Shown piece by piece: positions 51,395 through 60,687 of a stretch of 64,000 nt of DNA (position 1 is its first letter; the number at the start of each line of letters is the position of its first letter). The stretch is from positions 62,001-126,000 of the forward strand of contig CAJTQL010000004.1 of the NCBI GenBank assembly GCA_910578285.1, written 5' to 3'. This DNA comes from an uncultured Helicobacteraceae bacterium (lineage in GTDB: Bacteria; Campylobacterota; Campylobacteria; Campylobacterales; Helicobacteraceae). The translations under genes were made by a program, and so were the position numbers. The notes below the pieces were generated by a model. The model saw only the letters and a list, made by a program, of their open reading frames with translations, did not search any database and was not told the DNA's origin.

Positions 51395-51537
51395 TCTGCA
51401 AAACGCACAATCGCTGAACTCCACGTAAAGCCCAACGCCGAGCGCATCAAGCAAAAGCCGATTGCCATGTGCGAGCTCGCTCATGGCAGGCTTGAAGACT
51501 TCGTTGTCGCGCATACGCAAGCTATGATGCAACGCTC
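51395..51537 (-). pseudogene. decayed fabH 3' fragment
   Basis: Bases 51395-51480 match the 3' end of fabH (52385-52469) with roughly 87% identity by eye, including the AHGNRLLLDALG coding stretch. One extra base shifts the frame after GVG. Directly behind, 51481-51537 resembles a more internal part of fabH (about 52689-52744), so some 210 bases between are deleted. It lies in the same orientation as fabH, on the other side of the DUF455 gene. Confidence 0.8.
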
Positions 51538-51576
51538 AAATTGTGAATGGAAATTGTAGGTTTTGCTCGCGAGATT

Positions 51577-52374
51577 CTATGTTTGATAGAAATTGCGCAA
51601 CTCGTCTATCTCACTTTGACTAAAGCCCGCAGCAATGCGCGCGCGCTCATTTAGAATCTTGCCCGCAAGGCGAAAACGAAAACTCTCACAAAGCCGCAAA
51701 AAAGGGCGCGTTGCGCAACTTTTCCACCAAACATTGCCTTTGTGTACGTGGCTGATTTCATCGCACAAAATGAGATTCATTGTATCGCAAATCTCTTTCT
51801 TGAGCGCGAGTTCTGTGGTCGCAAGTTTGCTCTGCACAAAAGGGTTTGCATCTAGCCCACGCGCCTCGAGCCCCCTGTGCACAATGCCCATGCGCAGTTC
51901 GAGGGAATCTTGCGTGCAGCACAGCGCCGCAAAGAGTTCATCATGCACAACAAATGCACCAAACGTAAAGCCAAGCTCGGAGAGTAGGGCGCAGATTCTC
52001 TGAAAATGCGAGATTTCATCGCGCGCAACCTCGAGCCAATCGGCATAGAAACCATGCGGAAGTTCGCGAAAGCGATAGGCAGAATCAAGCGCGAGGACGA
52101 TAGCGCTCATCTCAATATGGGCGATGGAATGCAGAATTTTCGCAATCGCTTGTGTGCTTTTTGTGTGTGCGGGGCGGCGAATCTTGCGCGGCTCAACAAA
52201 GTGCAGATTCCAAAAATGCGCGAATGTCTCGCAAAAGTCTTCGCCACAAAGCGGTGCGCGTTCGTGCGTTGGGCGGATTTTGTCGCACAAAAAGTCGTCA
52301 TAGAGATTCTCGAAGCTCGCAACAAACGAATCAAAATTTGCCGCGCAAAAGGCAGATTCGATGCGCGCAAACAA
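51577..52374 (-). CDS. DUF455 ferritin-like protein
   Basis: A 265-residue soluble protein of the DUF455 family, predicted ferritin-like diiron four-helix bundle. Candidate metal ligands are the Glu and His in HSIAHIEMSAIVLALDSAYRF and the EISHF and EISHVHKG motifs. The function is not known. It lies 3 bases after fabH on the same strand. Remnants of a second fabH follow downstream. Confidence 0.8.
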   Translation of the reverse strand: MFARIESAFCAANFDSFVASFENLYDDFLCDKIRPTHERAPLCGEDFCETFAHFWNLHFVEPRKIRRPAHTKSTQAIAKILHSIAHIEMSAIVLALDSAYRFRELPHGFYADWLEVARDEISHFQRICALLSELGFTFGAFVVHDELFAALCCTQDSLELRMGIVHRGLEARGLDANPFVQSKLATTELALKKEICDTMNLILCDEISHVHKGNVWWKSCATRPFLRLCESFRFRLAGKILNERARIAAGFSQSEIDELRNFYQT

Positions 52375-52377
52375 AAC

Positions 52378-53346
52378 TCAAGTTCCTGCAAAATGCACAA
52401 TCGCCGAGCCCCACGTAAGCCCACCGCCAAGCGCATCAAGCAAAAGCCGATTGCCATGTGCGAGCTTGCCCTCTTCATAGAGGCAATTGATTGCCATTGG
52501 AATAGACGCTGCAGAGGTGTTGCCATAGCGATGTACGGTCAAAATGGTTTGCTTTTCCGTGAAATTGAGATGTTCCCCCACAGCTTTGATGATACGATAA
52601 TTCGCTTGATGAGGGATAAAATAATCAATATCGCTCGCGCTCATGTTGTTGCGCGCAAGAATTGTGCCGACTTCTTCTGTGAGCTTGCTCACAGCGAGCT
52701 TGAAAACTTCATTGCCTCGCATTTGCATGCATTGCACGAGCGGTTTTTGGAGAGTTTGGCGCGGGGTATAGAGACAATCGGCATATTTGCCATCAGCAGA
52801 AATATGGACATCAAGAATCGATTCGTCTTTGTGCTGCGTGGGTGTGATAATCGCTGCTCCAGCGCCATCTCCAAACAGAATATATGTCCCACGGTCATTT
52901 GGGTCGAGCACCGAGCTTGCCTTTTCTGCGCCCACAATCAAGACACATTTTGCCATGCCCGATTCGATATATGCTTTTGCAACTGATAGCAAATAGATAA
53001 ACCCGCTGCAAGCAGCAGCGATGTCAAATGCGGGGACATTGTGGATTCCAAGTTCTGCTGCGATGAGGCAGGCGGTTGAGGGCATGTTGATATAATCGGG
53101 GGCGAGCGTGCCGACAATGACGAGGTCGATTGCGCTTGTTGCAATATGAGCCCGCTCAACAGCTTGGCGAGCAGCGCGCACACCAAGCGAGCTAGAAGTC
53201 TCTGAATCGCTTGCAAAATAACGTGTTTTAATGCCTGTGCGCCGCACAATCCATTCGTCTGTTGTGTCAATCTTAGATTCTAGGTCTTTGTTACTCACGC
53301 AATGTGGTGGTACATAAGCGCCTATGGAACGAAGTGCCGCATACAT
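52378..53346 (-). CDS. fabH: 3-oxoacyl-ACP synthase III
   Basis: Starts fatty-acid synthesis by joining acetyl-CoA and malonyl-ACP; 322 residues. The Cys-His-Asn triad is visible: AACSGFIYLL, FIPHQANYRI and GNTSAASIPMA. It follows plsX by 21 bases; the order plsX-fabH is widespread. A broken copy of its 3' end is found at 51395-51537. Confidence 0.96.
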   Translation of the reverse strand: MYAALRSIGAYVPPHCVSNKDLESKIDTTDEWIVRRTGIKTRYFASDSETSSSLGVRAARQAVERAHIATSAIDLVIVGTLAPDYINMPSTACLIAAELGIHNVPAFDIAAACSGFIYLLSVAKAYIESGMAKCVLIVGAEKASSVLDPNDRGTYILFGDGAGAAIITPTQHKDESILDVHISADGKYADCLYTPRQTLQKPLVQCMQMRGNEVFKLAVSKLTEEVGTILARNNMSASDIDYFIPHQANYRIIKAVGEHLNFTEKQTILTVHRYGNTSAASIPMAINCLYEEGKLAHGNRLLLDALGGGLTWGSAIVHFAGT

Positions 53347-53367
53347 AAATTTCCTTTGCGCTTTGTG

Positions 53368-54351
53368 CTATGATTTGATGAAAGCTTGGGCAATTTTGTG
53401 GTTGATTTGCTGCTCATGGGCGATGATGCCTTGTTTGATGGCATTATAAATGGCTTTTGGATTGCTTTTGCCATGTCCAATAATGACATTACCATTCACG
53501 CCAAGTAGCGGCGCACCGCCATATTCAGCATAGTCAAGCCGTTTTTTGAGTTTGCGAAATACCTTGCGCATAAGCAGCGCGCCAATTTTGCCCGAAACAG
53601 ATTCTTTGACAAAATTTTTAATAAAATTTGTAATCGCATCTGCAACACCCTCGCTTGTTTTGAGTGCGATATTACCCACGAATCCATCGCATACAACAAC
53701 GGCGATGTCGCTCGAAAAAATATCATCGCCTTCAATATTGCCCACGAAGTTTGGGAAATTCTGCAACAATGCATACGCTCCTTTGGTAAGATCATTGCCC
53801 TTGCACTCTTCTTCGCCGATACTAAGCAGAGCGACTTTGGGCTTGGGATAGCCCAAAACGCTTTTGGCATATTCATAGCCCATAATGGCGAAATTATGGA
53901 GATGTTCGGCGGTGCAGTCGACATTTGCGCCAGCGTCTAGTAGCAAAAATTCGCCGCCGCCAATATGTGGCAAAACGGTGGCGATTGCGGGGCGGCTCAC
54001 GCCCTCAATTCGCCCAAGCCGTAGTGTCGCAAGACTCATTGTTGCGCCACTGTGCCCAGCCGAAACAAGCACATCAGCTTTGCCATTTTTGAGTAATTCG
54101 GTGGCAACAAAAATCGAGCTCTCTTTGCGGCGAATCGCATTTGCGGCTGCATCGTCCATTTGAATTACATCTGTGCAATGCACAATTTCTATCCGCTCTT
54201 TGAAAGCTTTGGGAATTTTGGATTCAAGCTGTGCGCTATCCCCAACAAGCAAGGCGGAAAAAGATTGCTTTTTTAATGCCTCCAATGTCCCTTCTACAAT
54301 GGGGTTAGGTCCATAATCCCCGCCCATTGCATCAACAGCTACTCTTGTCAT
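53368..54351 (-). CDS. plsX: phosphate acyltransferase PlsX
   Basis: Makes acyl-phosphate from acyl-ACP for phospholipid synthesis, 327 residues. The opening VAVDAMGGDYGPNPIVEGTL, SAGHSGATMSLATLRLGR and VCDGFVGNIALKTSEG are diagnostic. It starts three bases after the rpmF stop, in the standard yceD-rpmF-plsX-fabH order. Confidence 0.96.
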   Translation of the reverse strand: MTRVAVDAMGGDYGPNPIVEGTLEALKKQSFSALLVGDSAQLESKIPKAFKERIEIVHCTDVIQMDDAAANAIRRKESSIFVATELLKNGKADVLVSAGHSGATMSLATLRLGRIEGVSRPAIATVLPHIGGGEFLLLDAGANVDCTAEHLHNFAIMGYEYAKSVLGYPKPKVALLSIGEEECKGNDLTKGAYALLQNFPNFVGNIEGDDIFSSDIAVVVCDGFVGNIALKTSEGVADAITNFIKNFVKESVSGKIGALLMRKVFRKLKKRLDYAEYGGAPLLGVNGNVIIGHGKSNPKAIYNAIKQGIIAHEQQINHKIAQAFIKS

Positions 54352-54354
54352 TGA

Positions 54355-54510
54355 TTATTTCTTTTTGTATTCCCCGGTGAATTTGTTGGAATGATGTGGA
54401 AGCCTCCATGTGCCGTCTTTGTCTTTAATGGGTGCTGCTAACGTTATCTTGTAATGCGTGCGTCTTTTTGCTGCACGAGTTTTGCTTACGCGTCTTTTTG
54501 GTACTGCCAT
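54355..54510 (-). CDS. rpmF: ribosomal protein bL32
   Basis: A 51-residue protein, MAVPKRRVSKTRAAKRRTHY at the N-terminus and ending KFTGEYKKK. The conserved MAVPKRR start and the strongly basic N-terminal third identify L32. There are no Cys, so this is the zinc-independent form. It sits between yceD (2 bases) and plsX, its usual place. Confidence 0.95.
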   Translation of the reverse strand: MAVPKRRVSKTRAAKRRTHYKITLAAPIKDKDGTWRLPHHSNKFTGEYKKK

Positions 54511-54512
54511 TC

Positions 54513-54866
54513 TTACTCCTTTTCATCTTTGGTGTGGTATTCGAGCCGAATCGATTCGAGCTCGCTTTGCAAGAGAAATTCTATATCAGCAAAACCATCA
54601 AAAAATTCTACAACTTCTAATGTATCATTGCCGAGCTCCGATTCATAGAGACCATCACAAAGCAAATAATGCAAATGTTCATCAAGCTGCTTGGTGTACT
54701 CTTCGCCGCTTCTATCACAAATCAGCTCAATCGAGCCCGTGATACGGGCTTCTAGCTCATATAGACGTTCCTCTTTGTGCCAAATCTTCCCTTCAAACTG
54801 CATATCTTCATGCGTGATTGCAAAAGGTTTAGGCTTTTGCGAAATTTTATGAAACGGAAGTCGCAA
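54513..54866 (-). CDS. YceD/DUF177 family protein
   Basis: A 117-residue protein of the YceD (DUF177) family, linked in other bacteria to 23S rRNA accumulation. The IELICDRSGEEYTKQLDEHL block replaces the usual C-x-R-C pattern, keeping one Cys. Its place directly before rpmF is conserved across bacteria and is the main support. Confidence 0.8.
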   Translation of the reverse strand: MRLPFHKISQKPKPFAITHEDMQFEGKIWHKEERLYELEARITGSIELICDRSGEEYTKQLDEHLHYLLCDGLYESELGNDTLEVVEFFDGFADIEFLLQSELESIRLEYHTKDEKE

Positions 54867-54880
54867 ATCTACTCTATTCT

Positions 54881-55294
54881 CTATTGAATCTCGCGCTTTG
54901 CAAAGAAAAAGGCAATTTCAGTCTTTGCATTTTCGAGACTATCGCTTCCATGCACGGCGTTTGCATCGATGCTATCGGCAAAATCCGCACGGATTGTGCC
55001 TGCTTTTGCCTCTTTGGGATTGGTTGCGCCCATGAGTTCGCGATTTTTGGCAACAGCGTTTGTGCCTTCAAGCACCATCACAACAACGGGACCACTCACC
55101 ATGAAATCAACCAAATCATTAAAGAATGGACGGTCTTTATGAACAGCATAGAACTGCTTCGCATCTGCCTTACCTAACCATAATCGTTTCATCGCCGCAA
55201 TACGCAAGCCATTGCTTTCAAAGCGGTCAATAATCTTGCCAATGACATTTTTCTTGACGGCATCAGGCTTGATGATAGAAAGCGTTTGTTCCAT
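54881..55294 (-). CDS. ndk: nucleoside diphosphate kinase
   Basis: Balances NTP and dNTP pools; 137 residues. The active-site His is in NAVHGSDS, and the opening EQTLSIIKPDAVKKNVIGKI is canonical. Neighbour of metK and the yceD-rpmF group as in H. pylori. Confidence 0.97.
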   Translation of the reverse strand: MEQTLSIIKPDAVKKNVIGKIIDRFESNGLRIAAMKRLWLGKADAKQFYAVHKDRPFFNDLVDFMVSGPVVVMVLEGTNAVAKNRELMGATNPKEAKAGTIRADFADSIDANAVHGSDSLENAKTEIAFFFAKREIQ

Positions 55295-55386
55295 CGTTCC
55301 ACTCCTTTATTTTGTATTTTGCATAAGCTAAGATTATAGCATACAAAGCTTAATGCAGCTTGAGTGCTGCGCAATTGTCGTCAAAA

Positions 55387-56541
55387 TTAGATTTTCAAGA
55401 AATCTTTGATTGCCGCGACTTTGTCGGTTTTCTCCCAACTAAACTCGGGCAGTTCGCGTCCAAAGTGCCCATAGGTTGAGGTTTTGCGATAGATGGGGCG
55501 CAACAAGTCAAGAGATTCGATAATGCCTTTGGGTGTGAGCTTGAACAGCTCACGCACGCATGCCTCAAGCTTGCTGTCTTCAACTCTGCCGCTGCCATGG
55601 CTATTGACAAGAATCGAAACAGGCTCGACAACACCAATTGCATATGCAACCTGAACAGTGGCTTTGTCGCACGCACCAGAAGCAACAAGATTTTTTGCTA
55701 CATAACGCGCTGCATATGCACCACTTCTATCTACCTTGCTTGGGTCTTTGCCGCTAAAAGCACCACCACCATGGGGGCAGCTACCGCCGTATGTGTCTAC
55801 AATAATCTTGCGCCCTGTGAGCCCCGCATCTCCTTGTGGTCCACCAATCACAAATTTGCCTGTGGGATTCACAAAATAGCGCACATTATCGCCGAGATAT
55901 TGTTTAGGAATCACGCGCTGCACGACTTCTTCAATCACTGCGTCTTTGAGTCGATTGTAGGCAACATCGGGCGCATGCTGTGTCGAAACGACAATCGTAT
56001 CAATCGTGGTTGGGACGCCATTGGAATAGCGCACGGTAACTTGCGATTTACCATCGGGGCGCAAAAAGGGTAGATTGCCGCTTTTGCGTGCATGCGCGAG
56101 CCCTTCGGTGATTCTATGTGAGAGATAGATGGGTAATGGCATGAGCACATCGGTTTCACGGCACGCATAGCCAAACATCAGCCCTTGGTCGCCTGCACCA
56201 ATCTCGCCATCTTCTCTATCCACCCCTTGATTGATGTCTGGGCTTTGCTCGCCGATTCCGTTCAAAATCCCTGCGCTGCGATAGTCAAATCCATAGAGAG
56301 CATCGGTATAACCAATCTCGCGAATCACATTACGCGCAATCTCTTGCATTGGTGCATATGCTGTTGTTTTGAGTTCGCCCGCAATCACACAATAGCCATT
56401 TGATAGTAATGTCTCGCATGCCACACGTGCTTTTTTGTCGCGTTCGATGATATAGTCAAGCACAGCATCACTAATTTGGTCAGCCATTTTGTCGGGGTGC
56501 CCCTCGGTAACAGATTCGGAAGTAAACAAAAAATCACTCAT
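55387..56541 (-). CDS. metK: S-adenosylmethionine synthetase
   Basis: Makes S-adenosylmethionine from ATP and methionine, 384 residues. The opening FTSESVTEGHPDKMADQISDA, GAGDQGLMFGYAC and GGGAFSGKDPSKVDRS are characteristic. It precedes ndk on the same strand and is divergent from ahpC. Confidence 0.97.
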   Translation of the reverse strand: MSDFLFTSESVTEGHPDKMADQISDAVLDYIIERDKKARVACETLLSNGYCVIAGELKTTAYAPMQEIARNVIREIGYTDALYGFDYRSAGILNGIGEQSPDINQGVDREDGEIGAGDQGLMFGYACRETDVLMPLPIYLSHRITEGLAHARKSGNLPFLRPDGKSQVTVRYSNGVPTTIDTIVVSTQHAPDVAYNRLKDAVIEEVVQRVIPKQYLGDNVRYFVNPTGKFVIGGPQGDAGLTGRKIIVDTYGGSCPHGGGAFSGKDPSKVDRSGAYAARYVAKNLVASGACDKATVQVAYAIGVVEPVSILVNSHGSGRVEDSKLEACVRELFKLTPKGIIESLDLLRPIYRKTSTYGHFGRELPEFSWEKTDKVAAIKDFLKI

Positions 56542-56631
56542 ACATAAGTTCCTTGAAATTCAAACTTTGGGAAATCCCATTCATAAGATTCTATCCTATT
56601 ATGTTTAATCTATTTTTAATGAATAGCGGGA

Positions 56632-56637
56632 TACAAT
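56632..56637 (+). promoter_or_regulatory. -10 box of ahpC
   Basis: TACAAT in the context GGGATACAATGCG, 43 bases before ATG 56680; a TTAGGAGGA Shine-Dalgarno is adjacent to the start. Confidence 0.5.
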
Positions 56638-56679
56638 GCGCCCATCAGAGATGATAATTTTTTTCCTTTAGGAGGATTT

Positions 56680-57276
56680 ATGTTAGTTACAAAAAAAGCT
56701 CCCAATTTCACTGCCCAAGCTGTCTTGGCAGATAATCAGATTGCTCCTGATTTTGAGCTTTATAAGAATCTCGGCAAAAATGGTGCCGTTTTATTCTTTT
56801 GGCCTCTTGATTTTACTTTTGTGTGCCCTTCGGAAATCATCGCGTTCTCAAACCGCGTAGAGAAATTTAAAGAACGTGGCGTGAACGTGATTGGTGTTTC
56901 TATTGATTCACAATTCACACATTTTGCATGGAAAAATACCCCAGTTGACCAAGGCGGCGTGGGCAATATCCAGTTCCCAATGGTTGCAGACATTGATAAA
57001 TCGATTACCCGAAGCTATGATATTCTGCTCAACGAATCTGTAGCATTGCGCGGTTCGTTCCTTATCGATAAAAACCAAATTATTCGCCATGCCGTCATCA
57101 ATGATCTTCCACTTGGTCGCAATGTTGACGAAATGTTGCGCATGGTTGATGCGTTGCTATTCCATGAAGAACATGGCGAAGTTTGCCCTGCAGGTTGGCA
57201 AAAGGGAGATGAAGGAATGAAGGCAGACGCGAAAGGCGTGGCTTCATATCTTGCAAAATACAAGAAAAACCTCTAA
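56680..57276 (+). CDS. ahpC: peroxiredoxin AhpC/TsaA
   Basis: Typical 2-Cys peroxiredoxin of 198 residues that removes hydrogen peroxide and organic peroxides; in Helicobacter it is reduced by thioredoxin and can also act as a chaperone. The peroxidatic Cys is in FTFVCPSEI (about 49), the resolving Cys in HGEVCPAGW (about 170). Strong AGGAGGA leader suggests high expression. Single gene with a terminator behind it. Confidence 0.96.
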   Translation: MLVTKKAPNFTAQAVLADNQIAPDFELYKNLGKNGAVLFFWPLDFTFVCPSEIIAFSNRVEKFKERGVNVIGVSIDSQFTHFAWKNTPVDQGGVGNIQFPMVADIDKSITRSYDILLNESVALRGSFLIDKNQIIRHAVINDLPLGRNVDEMLRMVDALLFHEEHGEVCPAGWQKGDEGMKADAKGVASYLAKYKKNL

Positions 57277-57283
57277 GATTCTT

Positions 57284-57302
57284 GCCCGCGTGCTACGCGG
57301 GC
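57284..57302. terminator. bidirectional terminator between ahpC and fliR
   Basis: GCCCGCG (57284-57290) and CGCGGGC (57296-57302) form a 7-bp G/C stem with loop TGCTA. The genes on both sides end toward it. Confidence 0.7.
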
Positions 57303-57306
57303 TATT

Positions 57307-58074
57307 CTACTGCAAAAACATTTGCAATGCGTCAAATGCAAGCCGAACCTCGCGCTGGAAATGAATCATAATTGCAGGCAAAATCACAATGAGCACTGCA
57401 AATGCAACCGAGATTTTGACAGGAAAGCCGATGACAAGCAAGTTAAACTGCGGGTGGGTTTTCATAATCATGCCAAAGATGATGTCAGAGAGCAGAATGA
57501 GCGCAACAATCGGGAATGCCATTGTGAATCCAATTAGAAATAGGTTTGTGAATGCCTTGACGATATAGAGCACAATGTCGCCTGAAAAGACAAAGCCACC
57601 AAGCGGAATCGCCTTTAGCGAAACAGCGACAAATTCAAGTATGAGATGATGAAAATCAAATGCAAGCAAAATGAGTAAGGCGAGCATGGTGATGATATGC
57701 GCAATAATCGCCCTTTGTGTGCCCGACACTGGGTCAAAGGCGCTTGCCATTGTGAGCCCCATTGCAAAACTCACCGTCTCGCCTCCAAAATTAATCATTC
57801 CAAACACAATTTGCAAAAACATCGAGCTTAGGAATCCAAGCATCACCTCGCCAAGCCCGCCAAGAATGAACGCGATAGGCTCCATTGGCGGCACTTGATG
57901 TGGGACAATCGGGTAGAAAAGAAGCGCAAGATAAAATGCAAGCGCTCCGCGAACTGACATCGGCAGAAGCTGATGCTCATAGAATGGGAAAAAGGTGAGA
58001 ACGCCCATAAAACGCAAAAGCAAGAACAGAAAATTTGCTACCCCTGCATCGGTGAGCATCGAAACAAGTTCCAT
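57307..58074 (-). CDS. fliR: flagellar export apparatus protein FliR
   Basis: Membrane component of the flagellar type III export gate, 255 residues. Several helices; the conserved FGGETVSFAMGLTMASAFDP block, the GxxF-like GFVFSG segment and the final NLLVIGFPVKISVAF region are typical for FliR. The lolD-like gene is just upstream on the same strand. Confidence 0.93.
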   Translation of the reverse strand: MELVSMLTDAGVANFLFLLLRFMGVLTFFPFYEHQLLPMSVRGALAFYLALLFYPIVPHQVPPMEPIAFILGGLGEVMLGFLSSMFLQIVFGMINFGGETVSFAMGLTMASAFDPVSGTQRAIIAHIITMLALLILLAFDFHHLILEFVAVSLKAIPLGGFVFSGDIVLYIVKAFTNLFLIGFTMAFPIVALILLSDIIFGMIMKTHPQFNLLVIGFPVKISVAFAVLIVILPAIMIHFQREVRLAFDALQMFLQ

Positions 58075-58083
58075 GAAACAATC

Positions 58084-58725
58084 CTAGCTTTGCGTCAAGG
58101 TTTGATTTGCAAGCGTAAAACATTTGGTGCAACGATGCGCAAGCTCTATATCATGCGTAACAAGTACGAGTGCGGCTTTCATGTATTCCACATAGTCAAA
58201 AATAGCATTCATCACATTTGCAGATGTTTCTTGGTCGAGATTGCCTGTGGGCTCGTCTGCAAAGATGATTTTTGGTTTTTTCATAAGTACGCGTGCAATC
58301 GACAACCGCTGCTGCTCGCCGCCGCTTAGCTTGGACGCGTTGCTATGCAGAAGATGTTCAATTTTGAAACCCTGCAAAATGTTCTCATCGATTGTTTCGC
58401 CCGCAAGCAATGTGGCGACTTGGAGATTCTCTGTGGCACTAAAGCCACGAAAGAGATAGTGGGATTGGAATACGATTCCGATTTGATTGCGGCGAATGGC
58501 GAGCAGAGAATCGTTGCTCAATGTATAGATATTTTTGCCAAAGAGAAACACATCGCCTTCCATTGGTCGCAACAGAGTCGCGAGGATATGCAAAAGCGTG
58601 CTTTTTCCGCTGCCGCTGACGCCAACAATGCTTAGAGTCTCGCCCTCGCAAACTTCGAGCGCAAGCGCATGAAAAAGCGAGCAATCGAAACGATGTCCAA
58701 GCCCGCTTGCTTGCAGAAGTATCAT
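58084..58725 (-). CDS. LolD-like ABC transporter ATPase
   Basis: ATPase of 213 residues from the LolD/MacB/FtsE branch. Walker A GVSGSGKST, signature LSGGEQQRLSIARVL, Walker B IIFADEPTGNLDQ. It would drive lipoprotein release (with LolC/E) or a MacB-type exporter; no permease is near. It follows tsf by two bases and precedes fliR by nine, so it shares their transcript. Confidence 0.82.
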   Translation of the reverse strand: MILLQASGLGHRFDCSLFHALALEVCEGETLSIVGVSGSGKSTLLHILATLLRPMEGDVFLFGKNIYTLSNDSLLAIRRNQIGIVFQSHYLFRGFSATENLQVATLLAGETIDENILQGFKIEHLLHSNASKLSGGEQQRLSIARVLMKKPKIIFADEPTGNLDQETSANVMNAIFDYVEYMKAALVLVTHDIELAHRCTKCFTLANQTLTQS

Positions 58726-58727
58726 CT

Positions 58728-59801
58728 CTAGCCTAGCTGTGCGGCTACTTCTGCGGCAAAATCGTTCTCTTTTTTCTCGATACCCTCGCCAAGCTCAAAT
58801 CGTACATAGTTGACAACACTAAAGACATCATTTGCAGCTTTGCCTGTTTCGCCTAGAATCTGCTCCACACGTTTTTTGTCATCGAGAATATAGAATTGTC
58901 CAAGCAAAGTCAGCCGCTGGTCGAGCAGGGTATTATCGGCGACAAAACGTTCCATTTGTCCCGGAATGATTCTATCCCAAATTGCCTCGGGCTTATTTTG
59001 CGCCTTGAGTTCTTCTTTGAGATGCTCCTCCTCTTCTTTGAGAATCTCGGCAGTGAGCTCTTTTTGCGACACAAAGCGCGGGATTTTATGCAAAGGCTTC
59101 TTCAATCGTGCAAGCTCCTCATTTTCTTTTTCAAGCTCGGCAACAAGCGCGACTTTTTCCTTTTCGATAAAATCTAGCGCGAAATCTTTATAGCTAATGG
59201 TTTGGGGCTTCATCGCCGCGGCATGCATTGCAAGGCTTTTAGCAAGCGCAATGGCTTTGTCGCGATTTTCTTCTTTGCCAAAACGCAACACAATCAACAC
59301 GCCCACACGCTTGTTGGTATGCACATAGCCATTAACAACTACTTGCGCATTTGCCTTGAGTGTTTGGAATCGGCGCAAAACGATGTTTTCACCAATCTTT
59401 GCGATGTTTTGCTGGAAAAACTCGGCAAATTTTGTATTGTCAATCGAGATGGTTTTGAGGTCTTGCATCGTGTCAATTTCTTTATCAAAAATGGTATCAG
59501 TTGTCTTTGAAACAAGAGCGATGAACGAATCGTTCTTTGCAACAAAGTCGGTCTCGGAGTTGATTTCGAGCAATGATGCTTTGCTAAAATCAGGCGCGAT
59601 TTTCATGTTAATCACGCCTTCGCTCGCGATTCTATCCGCTTTCTTAGAAGCCTTAGAAAGCCCTTTTTCACGGAGAAAATCCACTGCTTTGTCGATGTCG
59701 CCGCCTGTTTCCACAAGCGCTTTTTTGCAATCCATCATGGGCGCGTCTGTCATCTCGCGCAATTGTTTGACAAGCTGTGCGCTAATTGTTACGTCTGCCA
59801 T
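58728..59801 (-). CDS. tsf: elongation factor Ts
   Basis: Guanine-nucleotide exchange factor for EF-Tu, 357 residues, the long Campylobacterota form. The N-terminal LREMTDAPMMDCKKALVETGGD, SEGVINMKI and EINSETDFVAKND are diagnostic. Follows rpsB by eight bases, the universal rpsB-tsf pair. Confidence 0.97.
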   Translation of the reverse strand: MADVTISAQLVKQLREMTDAPMMDCKKALVETGGDIDKAVDFLREKGLSKASKKADRIASEGVINMKIAPDFSKASLLEINSETDFVAKNDSFIALVSKTTDTIFDKEIDTMQDLKTISIDNTKFAEFFQQNIAKIGENIVLRRFQTLKANAQVVVNGYVHTNKRVGVLIVLRFGKEENRDKAIALAKSLAMHAAAMKPQTISYKDFALDFIEKEKVALVAELEKENEELARLKKPLHKIPRFVSQKELTAEILKEEEEHLKEELKAQNKPEAIWDRIIPGQMERFVADNTLLDQRLTLLGQFYILDDKKRVEQILGETGKAANDVFSVVNYVRFELGEGIEKKENDFAAEVAAQLG

Positions 59802-59809
59802 ATTGCCTC

Positions 59810-60586
59810 CTAATGACTCATGCTATCGACAAGAGCACCCATATCGGCTTCGTCAGATTCTGTGGCTTCAAGGTTGATGTTGCTGGGCACAGCGCTTTCT
59901 TCGCCATTGCTAAGCGCCCTGCCTTCGAGCACAGCGTCAGTGATTTCTCGACAGAATAGCTGAATCGAGCGAATCGCATCGTCATTGCCCGGAATCGCAT
60001 AATCGACACAATCAGGGTCGCAGTTTGTGTCAAGTGGTGCAATGACGGGGATTCCAAGTCGGCGCGCCTCGGCAACAGCGATACGTTCTTTGACGGTATC
60101 GACAATAAAAATCATGTCGGGAGATTTTTTGAGATGGCGCACACCACCGAGATATTTCTCGAGCTTTTCCTTTTTACGCAGCAACATCAATTTTTCTTTT
60201 TTGGTGAGCAGGTCAATCTGCCCATTTGCTTCGATTTCTTCGATGTTTTCGAGCTTGCGAATTGATTTGCGAATCGTTGCATAGTTGGTGAGCATGCCGC
60301 CAAGCCAACGATAATTCACATATGGCGCACCAATCATTTCGGCATATTGCTTGATGGTTTCGCTCGCTTGCTTTTTTGTGCCCACGAACATAATCGTTTT
60401 ACCCTCCGCTGCCGCATCGCGTACGATTCCATAGATGAGTCGGAAATGGCGCAGGGTTTTTTGCAAGTCGATGATGTGGATATTCTTGCGCACACCAAAA
60501 ATATAACGTTTCATTTTGGGATTCCAACGTCGCGTCTGATGCCCAAAATGCACACCGCATTCGAGTAGGTCTTTCATTGTTACCAT
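59810..60586 (-). CDS. rpsB: ribosomal protein uS2
   Basis: Small-subunit protein of 258 residues. The start VTMKDLLECGVHFGHQTRRW, WLGGMLTNYATIRKSI and PVIAPLDTNCDPDCVDYAIPGND are canonical. A structured leader lies before it and may mediate autoregulation. Confidence 0.97.
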   Translation of the reverse strand: MVTMKDLLECGVHFGHQTRRWNPKMKRYIFGVRKNIHIIDLQKTLRHFRLIYGIVRDAAAEGKTIMFVGTKKQASETIKQYAEMIGAPYVNYRWLGGMLTNYATIRKSIRKLENIEEIEANGQIDLLTKKEKLMLLRKKEKLEKYLGGVRHLKKSPDMIFIVDTVKERIAVAEARRLGIPVIAPLDTNCDPDCVDYAIPGNDDAIRSIQLFCREITDAVLEGRALSNGEESAVPSNINLEATESDEADMGALVDSMSH

Positions 60587-60608
60587 AATGTCTCCTAAGA
60601 TTTGCCTC

Positions 60609-60676
60609 CATACCCATACTGCAAGTTTTGCAGCATCTAGTTGCGGGTATGTGCGAGATTTGGAAGTGCTATTGTA
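60609..60676 (-). promoter_or_regulatory. rpsB: rpsB promoter and structured leader
   Basis: On the minus strand TACAAT (60671-60676, context TGCTACAATAG) is an extended -10. The leader then folds: outer arms CATACCC/GGGTATG (60645-60651 with 60609-60615) and an inner hairpin CTGCAA/TTGCAG (60628-60633 with 60619-60624). TTAGGAG precedes the ATG. Leaders that bind S2 are known from other bacteria. Confidence 0.6.
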
Positions 60677-60687
60677 GCATATTTTGG

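Noticed and set aside
52006..52986. 326-codon plus-strand frame opposite DUF455 and fabH
   Set aside because: It spans the junction of two real minus-strand genes and shows antisense-type composition.
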